A DNA stretch of 64,000 nucleotides from Rhodospirillales bacterium URHD0017 (GTDB lineage: Bacteria > Pseudomonadota > Alphaproteobacteria > Reyranellales > Reyranellaceae), in NCBI GenBank assembly GCA_900110395.1, contig FODP01000016.1, forward strand, positions 89,822-153,821, written 5' to 3'. The position numbers and the translations under genes are program-made. Under the pieces are notes generated by a model that ran no database searches, was not told where the DNA came from, and worked only from the letters and a program-made list of their open reading frames with translations. Each line of letters begins with the position of its first letter. Positions within the stretch are counted from its first letter, which is position 1. Below are positions 1-8,402 of this stretch, in pieces.

Positions 1-2
1 GC

Positions 3-625
3 AAAAGCCGTGACGAAGTCGCCCGACATTTTCGCGCCCGCAAGCCTGCGGTCGACGTGAACCTGCCGGACGACATCCTACCCGGCACACCGGGCTTGGT
101 CGTGCGCGAGGCCGACGGCGAGCGCGTGCTGCAGTCCATGGTGTGGGGCTTCCCGATGCGCTTCCAGGGCCAGGGTCGAAGCCGAAACCCGTCAACAACA
201 TCGCCGACGTGACGAAGTTCACCTGGAAGCGTCTGGCCGAGACGCCGCAATCGCGCTGCCTGATCCCGTTGACGAGCTTCGCCGAGCCGGAAGGTCCCAA
301 GGGCGCCAAGACGCGAACATGGGTCACGATCAAGGACCAACCGATCGCCGCCTGGGGTGGCCTGTGGCGCGACAGCGACGAGTGGGGCGCCGTGTATTCC
401 GGAGCGATGACAGACTGCAATGAGGCGATGAGACCATTGCACCACCGCATGCCCGTTCTACTCCTGCCCGACGAATTCGACCGGTGGCTGCACGGGTCGT
501 TCGATGACGTCGTCGCTTTCCAGAACCGGGCGTTTCCAGACGGTTTGATCGAGATCACGCCGACGCAGGATCTGTGGGTGCCAAAGAAGCTGACCGCAAC
601 GTTAGAAAAGGCGACGTTGATCTAG
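3..625 (+). pseudogene. SRAP (SOS response-associated peptidase, YedK/HMCES-like) gene, 5' cut by window edge and frameshifted
   Basis: SRAP proteins bind abasic sites in single-stranded DNA and form a protective crosslink. The visible product matches the family: MVWGFPMR, then KPKPVNN, RCLIPLTSFAEPEGPKGAKT, GLWRDS and HHRMPVLL, ending with a WLHGSFDDVV-type tail. The first part (KSRDEVARHF to MVWGFPMR) is read in the frame starting at base 3. The rest is read in the frame starting at base 2, so one base appears lost around 170-176. The N-terminal catalytic Cys (MCGR motif) would lie left of the window. Either a pseudogene or a sequencing error; the family assignment is firm. Confidence 0.75.
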
Positions 626-901
626 CGCGTAAAGGCCGCCTGACAACGAGGCAGGACATGCACCGGATACCCGTGCCACCGTCCTCAAGGACGAGCAACG
701 TGCCGCCCGAACCGCAAGGCCGTCAAAAGCCGGTGCTTCTACGCTGCGCATGTCGCTCACAAGTGCTTTAAGTCAACACGGTCCAAGCGCGCTGCACAAA
801 AACATAGTCACATCAAAGGTGTTGGGGTCGGGTAGGCGCCTCTATCGACTCCCTGGACATCACATCATGGCCGCCCAGAAGCATCGCCAGGGTTTGGGCG
901 A

Positions 902-1234
902 TCAGCTCATCAGTCTCCGCATTTCCTTCACACGCGACCGCCGTGGCACGAGCGGTCGCCAGCCGTTTAGCAGAAGTCCATCCCAGTTGGAGACGCCAAG
1001 GTCATCGGGTGCGCCATACTCCTCATAGCTGGCCTGCCACTCCGGCTCCCATTCAAAGGTGTTGCCATTCAAATGGTCGTGGACCATCGCCGGTCGGGAC
1101 GGGTCGAAAGTTCGCATCGACCTGAAACCCGGATGCGGCCGCCCTGCGTCGTATCGCTCGAGCAGTCTGAGGGCCCGGCGAACGACGCCGTTGTGCCACT
1201 TCCAGAATTCGGAGGAACGGTCATCTCGCATCCA
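902..1234 (-). CDS. hypothetical protein, 110 aa, 3' end of the NHEJ operon
   Basis: I do not recognise a family. The chosen start (MRDDRSSEFW) overlaps the end of ligD by 14 nt, which fits a translationally coupled last gene. The product is rich in Trp and charged residues (WKWHNG, WEPEWQASYEEYG, WDGLLLNGWRP) and has no signal peptide or membrane segment. The reading frame stays open further upstream inside ligD, but that part has shadow-like composition. Function unknown; its position suggests co-expression with the end-joining genes. Confidence 0.45.
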   Translation of the reverse strand, partial: WMRDDRSSEFWKWHNGVVRRALRLLERYDAGRPHPGFRSMRTFDPSRPAMVHDHLNGNTFEWEPEWQASYEEYGAPDDLGVSNWDGLLLNGWRPLVPRRSRVKEMRRLMS

Positions 1235-3086
1235 CACGCCTCGTGCGTCGAGGCGACCGGGCGACTGCGCCGGCCGCCTTGAACGGGCTAGCCATCGTGT
1301 AAGCGTCAGGGCGCACGCCGCTTTCAACCTGCGTCCAGGTCACGGGGTGAGCAATCGGGAACCCTGCGCGCACCCGCGGCGAGAAGGCGCCCACGGCAGT
1401 CGTGCCGCGGCCGTTTCGCAGATAGTCGATGAACAGCCGGCCTTTACGCGCAGCCATCGCCGCCGAGACGGTGTAGCGCCCCGGATCGGTTGCCACGAGA
1501 CGGCGGGCGATCGTATGCGAACGGGCGTGGGCAGCATCGTGAGGCATGGTCTCCCTAAGGGGGACCATCAGATGCAGGCCCTTGCCGCCCGTGACCTTGG
1601 GCCAGGGCTCAAAACCTTCGTCCTGCAGGAGCTGCCTTAGTGCGAGGGCGGTTTCGATGACGAACGGCCATTCGATGCCCTCGCCCGGGTCGAGATCGAA
1701 GACCATTCGGTCAGCCTCTTCGATGTCGTCGACGGTCGCATTCCACGGGTGCAGCTCCACCGCACCGATCTGGACCAGGCCCGCAAGGCCCCCGAGATCA
1801 TCGATCCAAAGACGAACGCCCTCGCCGCCTTCGCGTTTGTGGATCTTGAGCTCATGGACCGAGTCCGGCACCGGCGGCAGCGGTCCCTTGTGGTAAAAGA
1901 TGGTGTGGCCGACGCGGCGCACCAGCTTCAGCGGCCGGCGGGCCAGATGCTCCAAAGCCAGCTTCTCGACCTTGGCCCAATAGGCGACCAGTGCGTCCTC
2001 GGAGGGTGCGACCCCGTCAGGCAGGCGCTGCAGGATGTTGTATGGCGGCACGCCCTTGCTGGCCGGTCGGGAAACAATGCGGGGCGCGGCAGCTGCCGGC
2101 GGCGCAACATCGGTTTCGGCCAAGTCATCGCGCAGGCCCTTGAACACCGCCTCGCGCAGAAGACCGGCGGCGGTCTTGCTCGAATAGGCGACCTCGGCAT
2201 CGACCACCGGCTCGACCCACGTCGCCTTGGGCTTCACGATCGGCTCCGACAGCGGCGTCTTGCGCCTGATATAGGGATCGAGCGCTTCGCGCACCTCGCG
2301 GGCGGCTTCCAGCGAATAGCCGCTCTGGACCTTGCCGGCATAGAGCAGACGGTCGCCCTCGCGACGTCCGACATAGAGCGAGGCGATGCGGCGGGGCCTG
2401 GCGCCGAGCTTCTCGACAAAGGCGACGATGGGAAAGTTGTCGGTGAGCTCGCACTTGGACTTGCGCCACGACTCCTGCCGGCCCGACTTGTAGGGCGAGT
2501 CGACCTGCTTGGAGACGATGCCCTCCAGGCCGAGCTTGCACGCGTGCTCGACGATGAGCCGGCTGTCGCCCTGCATGTGCTCGACGTACTGAAGCTGTTC
2601 GGGCGCTCCCCGCAGCAGCGCCTGCAGCCGGCGTTTGCGTTCCAGGAGCGGCCGGCGGCGCCAGTCCTCGCCGTCGATGAACAGCAGGTCGAACGCATAG
2701 AAGTGCAGTCGATCGGTCTTCCGTCCCAGCGCGCCGCGCAATCCCTGGAAGTCGGGCTTGCCGTTGCGGCCGATGAAGACGACCTCGCCGTCGAGGATGA
2801 CGCTGTCGGCCGGCAAGTCGGCCACCAGCGCACCGATCGAGCCGAACCTGTCCGTCCAATTGTGGCCGCGGCGCGAAAAGACGGTGCTGCGGCCGCCTCC
2901 GTTGTGCGCTTGCGCGCGATAGCCGTCGAACTTGATCTCGTGGATCCAGTCCTCGCCAGCAGGCGGGTGCTCGACGCTCACCGGATCGAGAGGGTCGACG
3001 TAGCGATGCAACAGACCATGTGCCGCGGCGTCTCGCCTTGATGCCGCTATCGCCTGCCGCTTGCGCGCCTGGACGGCCATGTTCAC
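1221..3086 (-). CDS. ligD: ATP-dependent DNA ligase LigD (ligase + polymerase domains)
   Basis: Bacterial non-homologous end-joining ligase. The ligase domain comes first, with the adenylation motif EIKFDGYRAQ (Lys52) and GLEGIVSK near residue 190. The primase-type polymerase domain follows in the C-terminal third (HELKIHKREGG, then MVFDLDPGEGIEW with metal-binding Asp464/Asp466, then GGKGLHLMVPL). Length is 621 aa. No 3'-phosphoesterase domain (the His-rich N-terminal module of many LigD proteins) is present. The start is GTG at 3086, overlapping the upstream gene's stop as GTGA; an ATG six bases in is an alternative. Downstream of ku in an apparent operon. Confidence 0.95.
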   Translation of the reverse strand: MNMAVQARKRQAIAASRRDAAAHGLLHRYVDPLDPVSVEHPPAGEDWIHEIKFDGYRAQAHNGGGRSTVFSRRGHNWTDRFGSIGALVADLPADSVILDGEVVFIGRNGKPDFQGLRGALGRKTDRLHFYAFDLLFIDGEDWRRRPLLERKRRLQALLRGAPEQLQYVEHMQGDSRLIVEHACKLGLEGIVSKQVDSPYKSGRQESWRKSKCELTDNFPIVAFVEKLGARPRRIASLYVGRREGDRLLYAGKVQSGYSLEAAREVREALDPYIRRKTPLSEPIVKPKATWVEPVVDAEVAYSSKTAAGLLREAVFKGLRDDLAETDVAPPAAAAPRIVSRPASKGVPPYNILQRLPDGVAPSEDALVAYWAKVEKLALEHLARRPLKLVRRVGHTIFYHKGPLPPVPDSVHELKIHKREGGEGVRLWIDDLGGLAGLVQIGAVELHPWNATVDDIEEADRMVFDLDPGEGIEWPFVIETALALRQLLQDEGFEPWPKVTGGKGLHLMVPLRETMPHDAAHARSHTIARRLVATDPGRYTVSAAMAARKGRLFIDYLRNGRGTTAVGAFSPRVRAGFPIAHPVTWTQVESGVRPDAYTMASPFKAAGAVARSPRRTRRVDAR

Positions 3087-3397
3087 CCACGGGCCTCAAC
3101 CGAGGCCGACGCCCGGTCATCAACCGCCTGCTCAAGGTCCCGCTCGACCCCGAAGACCAGCTCGGCCAGCATGTCGTCGGCGAAGCCATCGATGGCATAC
3201 GAAACGTCCTTGGCCGAAATGTCGTACTTGTCAGCCAGTGCCTCCAGCACCTCGCGCAATCGCGCCTTCGCCTCGTGTAGGTCGGCCTTCAGCGCGGCGA
3301 GACGTTCCCCTGCATCGTCATTGCCATTGGCATCGCGAGTGCCATCGAGGCGACTTTCGAGCGGGGCGAATTGCGGCCATTGCGGCTCGGTATTCAT
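3083..3397 (-). CDS. hypothetical 104-aa protein between ku and ligD
   Basis: Small acidic, probably helical protein (MNTEPQWPQF start; ERLAALKADLHEAKARLREV reads as an amphipathic or coiled-coil helix around residues 31-50). It overlaps ku by ATGA at its start and ligD by GTGA at its end, so the three genes form one coupled unit. I know no established function for it. Its position suggests an accessory part or regulator of end joining, which is inference only. The same frame runs on upstream inside ku, where it is a shadow, so the ATG at 3397 is preferred. Confidence 0.7.
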   Translation of the reverse strand: MNTEPQWPQFAPLESRLDGTRDANGNDDAGERLAALKADLHEAKARLREVLEALADKYDISAKDVSYAIDGFADDMLAELVFGVERDLEQAVDDRASASVEARG

Positions 3398-4239
3398 GCC
3401 GCCCGCTTTCGGCCCGCGCCCGCCTTGCGGCGGCTCGGGGCACGCGGCTTTTGTCCAGTCTCGCCCAGGCTCTTGCGCAGGGCCTCCATGAGATCGACGA
3501 CCTTCTCGTTGCGCTCGGCTTCGAAGGTGGGACGAACCGGACGGCCCTTCGCCTTCTGCTGGATCAGCGCCCGCAAGGCGTCCTCGTAGCGGTCCTTGAA
3601 CTCTGCCGGATCGAAGTCGCCGGCCTGCTGCTCGATGATCTTGCCGGCAATATCCAGCATGCGCGGGTCGGCCTTCGGAAGGTCGGGCGCATCGAGTTCG
3701 CGGACATGGCGCACCTCTTCGGCCGTGCTCAGGGTGGTCAGCAGCAGCCCGCCCTCCTCGATCTCCAGCGCACAGATGCGCTCGCGCGTGCTCATGACGA
3801 GGCGGCCGATCGCCACCATCTTCTTCTGCTGCATGGCTTCGCGGATGACGGCGAAGGCCTCGGTGCCGGTCTTGCCGTCGGGCAGCAGGTGATAGGGGAC
3901 GTCCCAATACAGCCGATCGATGGACTCGCGAGGGACAAACTTTTCGATGTCGATGATGCGGGTGGATTCAAGCTTCACCGCGTCCAGCTCGTCCTTTTCG
4001 AGAAGGACGTACTCATTCTTCGCGATCTGGTAGCCCTTCACGAGATCGCCGCGCGACACCTCCTCGCCGGTGCCGGCATCTACCGTCTTCATGCGAATCC
4101 GGTTGTTGGTTGACGGATTGATGAGGTTGAAGCGGACCGTCTCAGTCTCGGTGGTCGCCGGATAGAGGGCAACCGGACAAGTGACGAGCGACAGGCGCAA
4201 GTGGCCCTGCCACGTCGGACGCACAGCGCGTAGAGGCAT
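3394..4239 (-). CDS. ku: non-homologous end-joining protein Ku
   Basis: Bacterial Ku homodimer subunit that threads onto DNA double-strand ends and recruits LigD. The Ku core is obvious: TWQGHLRLSLVTCPVALYPA near the N-terminus, then GYQIAKNEYVLLEKDEL, IDIEKFVP, and a basic C-terminal tail (APSRRKAGAGRKRAA) typical of alphaproteobacterial Ku. The start is placed at ATG 4239 (MPLRAVRPTWQG), preceded by a GGGAAGGG-like ribosome site, giving 281 aa; a longer upstream reading has no family match. First gene of the operon, ATGA-coupled to the 104-aa orf. Confidence 0.95.
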   Translation of the reverse strand: MPLRAVRPTWQGHLRLSLVTCPVALYPATTETETVRFNLINPSTNNRIRMKTVDAGTGEEVSRGDLVKGYQIAKNEYVLLEKDELDAVKLESTRIIDIEKFVPRESIDRLYWDVPYHLLPDGKTGTEAFAVIREAMQQKKMVAIGRLVMSTRERICALEIEEGGLLLTTLSTAEEVRHVRELDAPDLPKADPRMLDIAGKIIEQQAGDFDPAEFKDRYEDALRALIQQKAKGRPVRPTFEAERNEKVVDLMEALRKSLGETGQKPRAPSRRKAGAGRKRAA

Positions 4240-4411
4240 TTCACCAACCCTTCCCAGCGCTACCAACACCGGCGCCGCAAGCGCGTTGCAACGGCGCGAA
4301 GAGATCAAGATGCAGTGGCTCGTTCGTCCTTCGGTCCCGCATCATTAGTGCAAGGAACGACAGAAAGCTTCGACGCAGCACGGCTTTGGGATCGCCATGG
4401 CGATTGTATAC

Positions 4412-4439
4412 TTGACATAGTACGCTCAATCCCTAGAAT
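4412..4439 (+). promoter_or_regulatory. promoter-like element directly in front of the transposase gene
   Basis: TTGACA (4412-4417), 16-nt spacer, TAGAAT (4434-4439). The ATG of the transposase begins only 6 nt after the -10 box, so a transcript from here would be leaderless or nearly so. A close match to the sigma-70 consensus but unconfirmed. Confidence 0.5.
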
Positions 4440-4445
4440 GGGGAC

Positions 4446-5384
4446 ATGAGCAGCGCCAACCTGACCGCCCCCCAGTTCACCGACGAGACCGCCGCCCGCG
4501 AGCACCTTGAAGCGCTCCGCTGGCCGAACGGCGTGTTCTGCGCCCATTGCGGCTCTTTCGACGGCATCACGAAGATGCAGGGCAAGAGCCATCGGCCGGG
4601 CCTGTGGAACTGCAATGCCTGCCGCAAGCCCTTCTCAGTGACCATCGGCACGGTCTACGAGCGCAGCCATATCCCCCTGCACAAGTGGCTGCTGGCTACG
4701 CATCTCATGGCGTCCAGCAAGAAGGGGATCAGCGCTCATCAACTGCACCGACTGCTCGGGATCACCTACAAGTCGGCGTGGTTCATGGCTCACCGCATCC
4801 GCGAGGCGATGGACGACAATAACACCGCGCCCATGGGCGGCAACGGCGGCACGGTCGAGGCTGACGAGACCTACATCGGCACCAAGACAGCCCATACGAA
4901 GGGCCAGGGCACGGGCCACAAGCACGCCGTGGTCACGCTGGTCGAGCGCAACGGCCGCGCCCGTTCCTTCAAGGTGGACAAGGTGACAGCTCGCGACATC
5001 GTGCCGATCGTTCGCGCCAACGTCGACAAGGACGCCAAGTTGATGACGGACGAGGCCCGCCACTACTGGCAGGTCGGCACCGAGTTTGCCGAGCATGGCC
5101 GCGTTGCCCACAAGCGCGGCGAGTACGGCCGTGGCGACGTGCACACGAACACGGTCGAGGGCTTCTACTCGATCTTCAAGCGCGGCATGAAGGGCGTCTA
5201 TCAGCATTGCAGCGAGCGTCACCTGTAACGCTATCTGGCGGAGTTTGATTTCCGCTACAGCAACCGCGCGGCGGTGGGCTGCACCGACGTAGAGCGCGCC
5301 GAGACGGCCCTAAAGGGCATCGAGGGCAAGCGCCTCATCTATCGGCGGATTAACGAGCGGACCGAAGCCGATACGCTGGGGTAA
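4446..5384 (+). pseudogene. IS1595-family transposase with in-frame TAA
   Basis: The product starts with a zinc ribbon (CAHCGS ... CNACRKPF) followed by a DDE-type catalytic core: EADETYIG, LMTDEARHYW and HTNTVEGFYSIFKR, the pattern of IS1595-group enzymes. An in-frame TAA at 5226-5228 falls inside the conserved C-terminal segment: SERHL, stop, then RYLAEFDFRYSNR continues in the same frame to a second TAA at 5382-5384. All recognised catalytic residues lie before the stop; about 52 residues are lost. Terminal inverted repeats could not be identified by eye, so the element's borders are unknown. Either inactive or producing a shortened protein. Confidence 0.85.
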
Positions 5385-5583
5385 TGCTCGGTTACGCGCC
5401 CTGTTACGCGGGCTTCTGGACGAAGAGTAAATTCAGCGTGCGCGCGCATTGATCGACACCACATATCGTGCCATGATGGTCACGGGACAACTAGAAGCGG
5501 GGAACTTGCTCTGGCGGTGTGGCGTTCTGTACGCTAATCCACAGGTAACAACCCACCACACTTTAATCCGAGGGGCACACCCG

Positions 5584-5925
5584 ATGACGAAACACATCTC
5601 TGGCACGGAGGTGGTCGTCAACAGAAAGGCGAAAAACGGTTTCTACGTTTACACTTCAGACGCACTACCTGGCTTGTACGTAGCGAGCCGAGACGACCAA
5701 CGCGCTTATGACGACGTTCTGGAATCGATCAGGCAGCTTTATCATCTCGATTTCGGAATGGACGTGGAAGTCGTTCATATCGTTTCTCATGAGGAGTTCA
5801 TCGCCCGCATGCCGGCCGGTGAACGTGCGCGAGAGATCATGCACGACCGAACTGCAGACCTGATGGCGGACGATGGCGTTCTGACGTTCGCAGTTACGCG
5901 TATGGGCGCTGCAGCACATATCTAA
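5584..5925 (+). CDS. HicB/DUF1902-like protein, possible antitoxin
   Basis: 113-aa product. Residues ~16-60 (GFYVYTSDALPGLYVASRD, then a helix with DDVLESIRQLY) resemble the partial RNase-H-like fold of HicB/DUF1902 antitoxins, which read a 'signal, pathway, PGL/PGC, helix' pattern. The start ATG at 5584 follows a GAGGGG ribosome site. It overlaps the next gene by one nucleotide (TAATG), the usual spacing of toxin-antitoxin pairs. The C-terminal half has no recognisable DNA-binding domain. Assigned by pattern only; it could be an unrelated small hypothetical protein. Confidence 0.5.
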   Translation: MTKHISGTEVVVNRKAKNGFYVYTSDALPGLYVASRDDQRAYDDVLESIRQLYHLDFGMDVEVVHIVSHEEFIARMPAGERAREIMHDRTADLMADDGVLTFAVTRMGAAAHI

Positions 5926-6152
5926 TGGCTGTCCGGGTTCGCACAGAAGAGGAGCTTAACGAGCTACTCGCAGAACTCGGATTTGCCAAAACTAACGTCA
6001 GTAGCCTTACCGGCAATTTCTGGCGATGCAACGCAAACGGACGGCACCTTCAGGTGCCGTTTTGCGTTGAAGGGTATTGCCCGGACTGGATTTGGGACTG
6101 CGCAGTAGCGAGAGCGATGCGCGTCACGAAACTTCCGCCGCCACCTCGCTAA
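5925..6152 (+). CDS. HicA-like small protein, catalytic His not evident
   Basis: 75-aa product starting at the ATG that shares its A with the upstream stop (TAATG). The order ELLAELGF, then a turn, then GNFWRCNANGRHLQVPF resembles the helix-strand-strand layout of HicA mRNA interferases, where the equivalent strand carries G-S-H-H before the basic second strand. Here that site reads G-N-F-W, so the family's catalytic His is missing. It may be an inactive relative or a different fold. Followed immediately by a small orf on the other strand. Confidence 0.4.
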   Translation: MAVRVRTEEELNELLAELGFAKTNVSSLTGNFWRCNANGRHLQVPFCVEGYCPDWIWDCAVARAMRVTKLPPPPR

Positions 6153-6272
6153 TCATTTCTTCCCTTTCTTCGTTCGCTTCTTGACGGCCTTCTTCGGCTG
6201 CGGCGGAGTCGCGAGCATCCGGCGCAGCACCGCGTCTGTTGCCGGGTCTAGTTTGGGGGAGAGCTTGGGCAT
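6153..6272 (-). CDS. possible 39-aa basic small protein
   Basis: Begins MPKLSPKLDPATDAVLRRML and ends in a Lys-rich tail (KKAVKKRTKKGKK). The regular composition and the 'PATDAVLRRMLATPP' core look like a genuine short protein rather than a shadow. Its ATG is built on the same CATG palindrome (6270-6273) as the ATG of the rightward gene, so the two start codons face away from each other with complete overlap. Only one of the two may really be used. No function is known to me. Confidence 0.35.
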   Translation of the reverse strand: MPKLSPKLDPATDAVLRRMLATPPQPKKAVKKRTKKGKK

Positions 6273-7077
6273 GGCTGACTTCGTTGGGTTCAATCTTCAG
6301 CTTCCGATGATACCAGAATTGTCGCCGTTTCGAATTAACCCGACTTTCGAGCGCCACCCGAATGAGGCCCGCTGGATTGGCCGCATATTGGCAGCGTTTG
6401 GCGAAATAGAAATTACGACGTGCATGCTAGCGGCGGCATCGCTGAAAAAGCCAGATCAAGTCTTGCGCGCTCTGTACAGGATTCGGATGACATCGGCGCG
6501 GTTAGCAGCCGCCGATGGTTTAGCGCGGCCTGAATTTAAGGCCCTTGGCCTTCTCGATGACTACATCGAGCTCAACACAATGGTTACCCGTTGTTTGGCA
6601 ATCCGTAACCGCTACGCCCACTGCAACTGGGGCGATCACACGATCGCTGGCTTATTCTTCACGGATCTACAGGATGCGGCAGACGCACACGAGGGATTCC
6701 ACTTCGATATGTCGTGGCGGCACATCGATTGCGACCTCCTAGAGTGGCAATACGCATACTTCGCCTTCACGATGGACTGGAATCGATATCTGGAAGGGGA
6801 GCTTGGAACAAGGCAGGAAGTAATTCCACCGCCCCTGCGTTGGTCAAGGCCACCAATACCAGTGCCACCCCCTGCGCATAGCGCTCCGGAGAAACATATT
6901 CCTCTGTGGTTGAGCGAAGATCGGCAAGCCCAATACGAAGCTCATGTGCGGGCAATAGCAGAGGGACGCCCTGCACCAACACCTGGAGAACGCGCAATGG
7001 AGGAGAACCGGAAGAAGAGACGCGCGGAGAAGGCCGCCCATCGCGAGCGTAGCGCTGAAGGGCGGAAGAAGTCTTAA
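6271..7077 (+). CDS. hypothetical protein, 268 aa
   Basis: Not a family I can name. The N-terminal two thirds look globular and helical (NEARWIGRILAAFGEIEI, then RNRYAHCNW, a motif seen in several unnamed HEPN-like/hypothetical alphaproteobacterial proteins). The C-terminus is Pro-rich (RPPIPVPPPAHS) followed by a charged helix ending ENRKKRRAEKAAHRERSAEG. The start is taken at ATG 6271 (MADFVGFN); an upstream in-frame extension overlaps the antisense small orf and looks non-coding. Base composition is less GC-skewed than its neighbours, so it may be acquired together with the preceding small genes. Confidence 0.6.
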   Translation: MADFVGFNLQLPMIPELSPFRINPTFERHPNEARWIGRILAAFGEIEITTCMLAAASLKKPDQVLRALYRIRMTSARLAAADGLARPEFKALGLLDDYIELNTMVTRCLAIRNRYAHCNWGDHTIAGLFFTDLQDAADAHEGFHFDMSWRHIDCDLLEWQYAYFAFTMDWNRYLEGELGTRQEVIPPPLRWSRPPIPVPPPAHSAPEKHIPLWLSEDRQAQYEAHVRAIAEGRPAPTPGERAMEENRKKRRAEKAAHRERSAEGRKKS

Positions 7078-7278
7078 CGCCCTCGCAAAGCGCAGCCACG
7101 GAGACGCCCGGCCGGGAATGCAGCCGGGTCGTCGGGCCAACGTTCTTGCTCTGCGGCTGCCGGTCAGGCGGCGACGGTTCGGAGCTCGATCACGCTGGGA
7201 AAGTCGGCCGTGAAATGCGCGTCGGTCTTATTTGTCGCACACCTCTTCCTTCTTGCCCGGCGCCTCCTCGCCGACGGC

Positions 7279-7662
7279 TTACTTTTTCCCGCCCGCCTTC
7301 ACCGGCACGTCGCCGTTATTGGCAGCGACCTCTTTGAAGTCGTGCCCCGGCTCGAGTCCCTCGGCGTCGGCGAACCATTCGACCAGGCCCCGGCGGCCCG
7401 TAGACATCCACGGCAAACCTGTCGCCTTGCTTGGCAAGCATGTAGGGCTCGGTGGGCTTGGCCTCCGAGTCGTTCGGTCTGCATCAGCAAGCCCTGCTCG
7501 CCGCGGCCGATTAGCGTGATCGCCGTCGCCAACACGCTCTCGCGCGCCAGCGCGTCTTCGACCGCATTGGCGCGCCATGTTGTAGGCTTCGGGGCCCGAA
7601 GTATCGATGTGGCCGGTCGCCGTGATGCGGGCATCGCGGCCCAAGGGAGTGCAATTCGACAT
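7279..7662 (-). pseudogene. remnant of an OmpA-type domain protein, several frameshifts
   Basis: Reading leftward, one frame gives ARITATGHIDTSGPEAYNMA, a typical OmpA/MotB peptidoglycan-binding segment. The next frame continues ANAVEDALARES ... TAITLIGRGEQGLLMQT, the following part of the same fold. A third stretch (SEAKPTEPYMLAKQGDRFAV, then GLVEWFADAEGLEPGHDFK and a stop at 7279) needs further frame changes. Each piece is coherent alone but no single frame encodes the whole, so the gene has decayed or the sequence has indels. Confidence 0.6.
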
Positions 7663-7743
7663 CGGCGCGGCTCGTGCTCATGAGTCCTCTCCAGAGCTAA
7701 GGCCAGCTGGGGAGAGGAAGCTGAGCGACGAATGAGGCCAGTG

Positions 7744-8367
7744 CTACCGGCCGGCTTCGCTAAGCGCTGGCCCAGCCGACCATTGGCAGCGTTCAGCCAG
7801 TGGGCGCAGGCTCGGTTCGGCGCCGCTCACCGCGAACGTGATCAAGAATGGCACCGACAGGGGCCGCACGACTGCTAAGCGGAGCTCCGCCTTGCCGTAC
7901 AGGTTGGCCAAGAACGCGATGGCACGGTTGCCCGACAGCTCGAGGCTGCTGCCGCCGGCACTGGGTTGCCAGAAGCCGTCCACAAAACGACCGCCATCGA
8001 GGCTGACCTTCACCGAGACGGCCCAAGGTCCGGGGTGTAGCCCTTCGGCGTCCGTGTGAACCGTCGTCGCGCCATCGAAGCAGAGGATGCGAAGGCTGGC
8101 CTGCCGGGGGCGGCCCTTCTCTTGGGCGACGCCGAGAAGCACCGCCGCTGGACCGCTGGCCCCGGTGACGTGGTTGCGCGCTTCCACCGGGAGCCACGTC
8201 GCGCGGCCGGGGTCCAAGGACGGCAGGTAGGTCGGACCCGCCTTGTCCGATGCTCCCCCCGGATAGGCATGCAGCTCGGGCGACTTGGCGGGCGCGTCGG
8301 CGGTATGCAAGGCGCCGACCGTCGCCAGCCCCATGAGCGCGAGCGCGAGGTCGATGATGCGTCGCAT
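7744..8367 (-). CDS. secreted hypothetical protein, 207 aa
   Basis: An N-terminal signal peptide (MRRIIDLALALMGLATVGAL, cleaved near HTADA) is followed by a mature domain with beta-rich pattern and two Cys (RILCFDG and ERCQWS) that could pair. The layout (strand with LRILCFD, DGGRFVDGFWQPS, a final L-x-P-L-x-E-x-C) loosely recalls TagO/VMAP-like periplasmic proteins, but I would not assign it. It is the last gene of a leftward group with the 240-aa repeat protein and the haloperoxidase-like gene; 35 nt separate it from the former. Confidence 0.6.
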   Translation of the reverse strand: MRRIIDLALALMGLATVGALHTADAPAKSPELHAYPGGASDKAGPTYLPSLDPGRATWLPVEARNHVTGASGPAAVLLGVAQEKGRPRQASLRILCFDGATTVHTDAEGLHPGPWAVSVKVSLDGGRFVDGFWQPSAGGSSLELSGNRAIAFLANLYGKAELRLAVVRPLSVPFLITFAVSGAEPSLRPLAERCQWSAGPALSEAGR

Positions 8368-8402
8368 GTGGCTCTCCTTCTGTCGCCACTACCGGCGGGC
8401 GC

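Noticed and set aside
1749..3041. 430-codon plus-strand frame opposite ligD
   Set aside because: Shadow frame; LigD on the other strand has unmistakable ligase and polymerase motifs.
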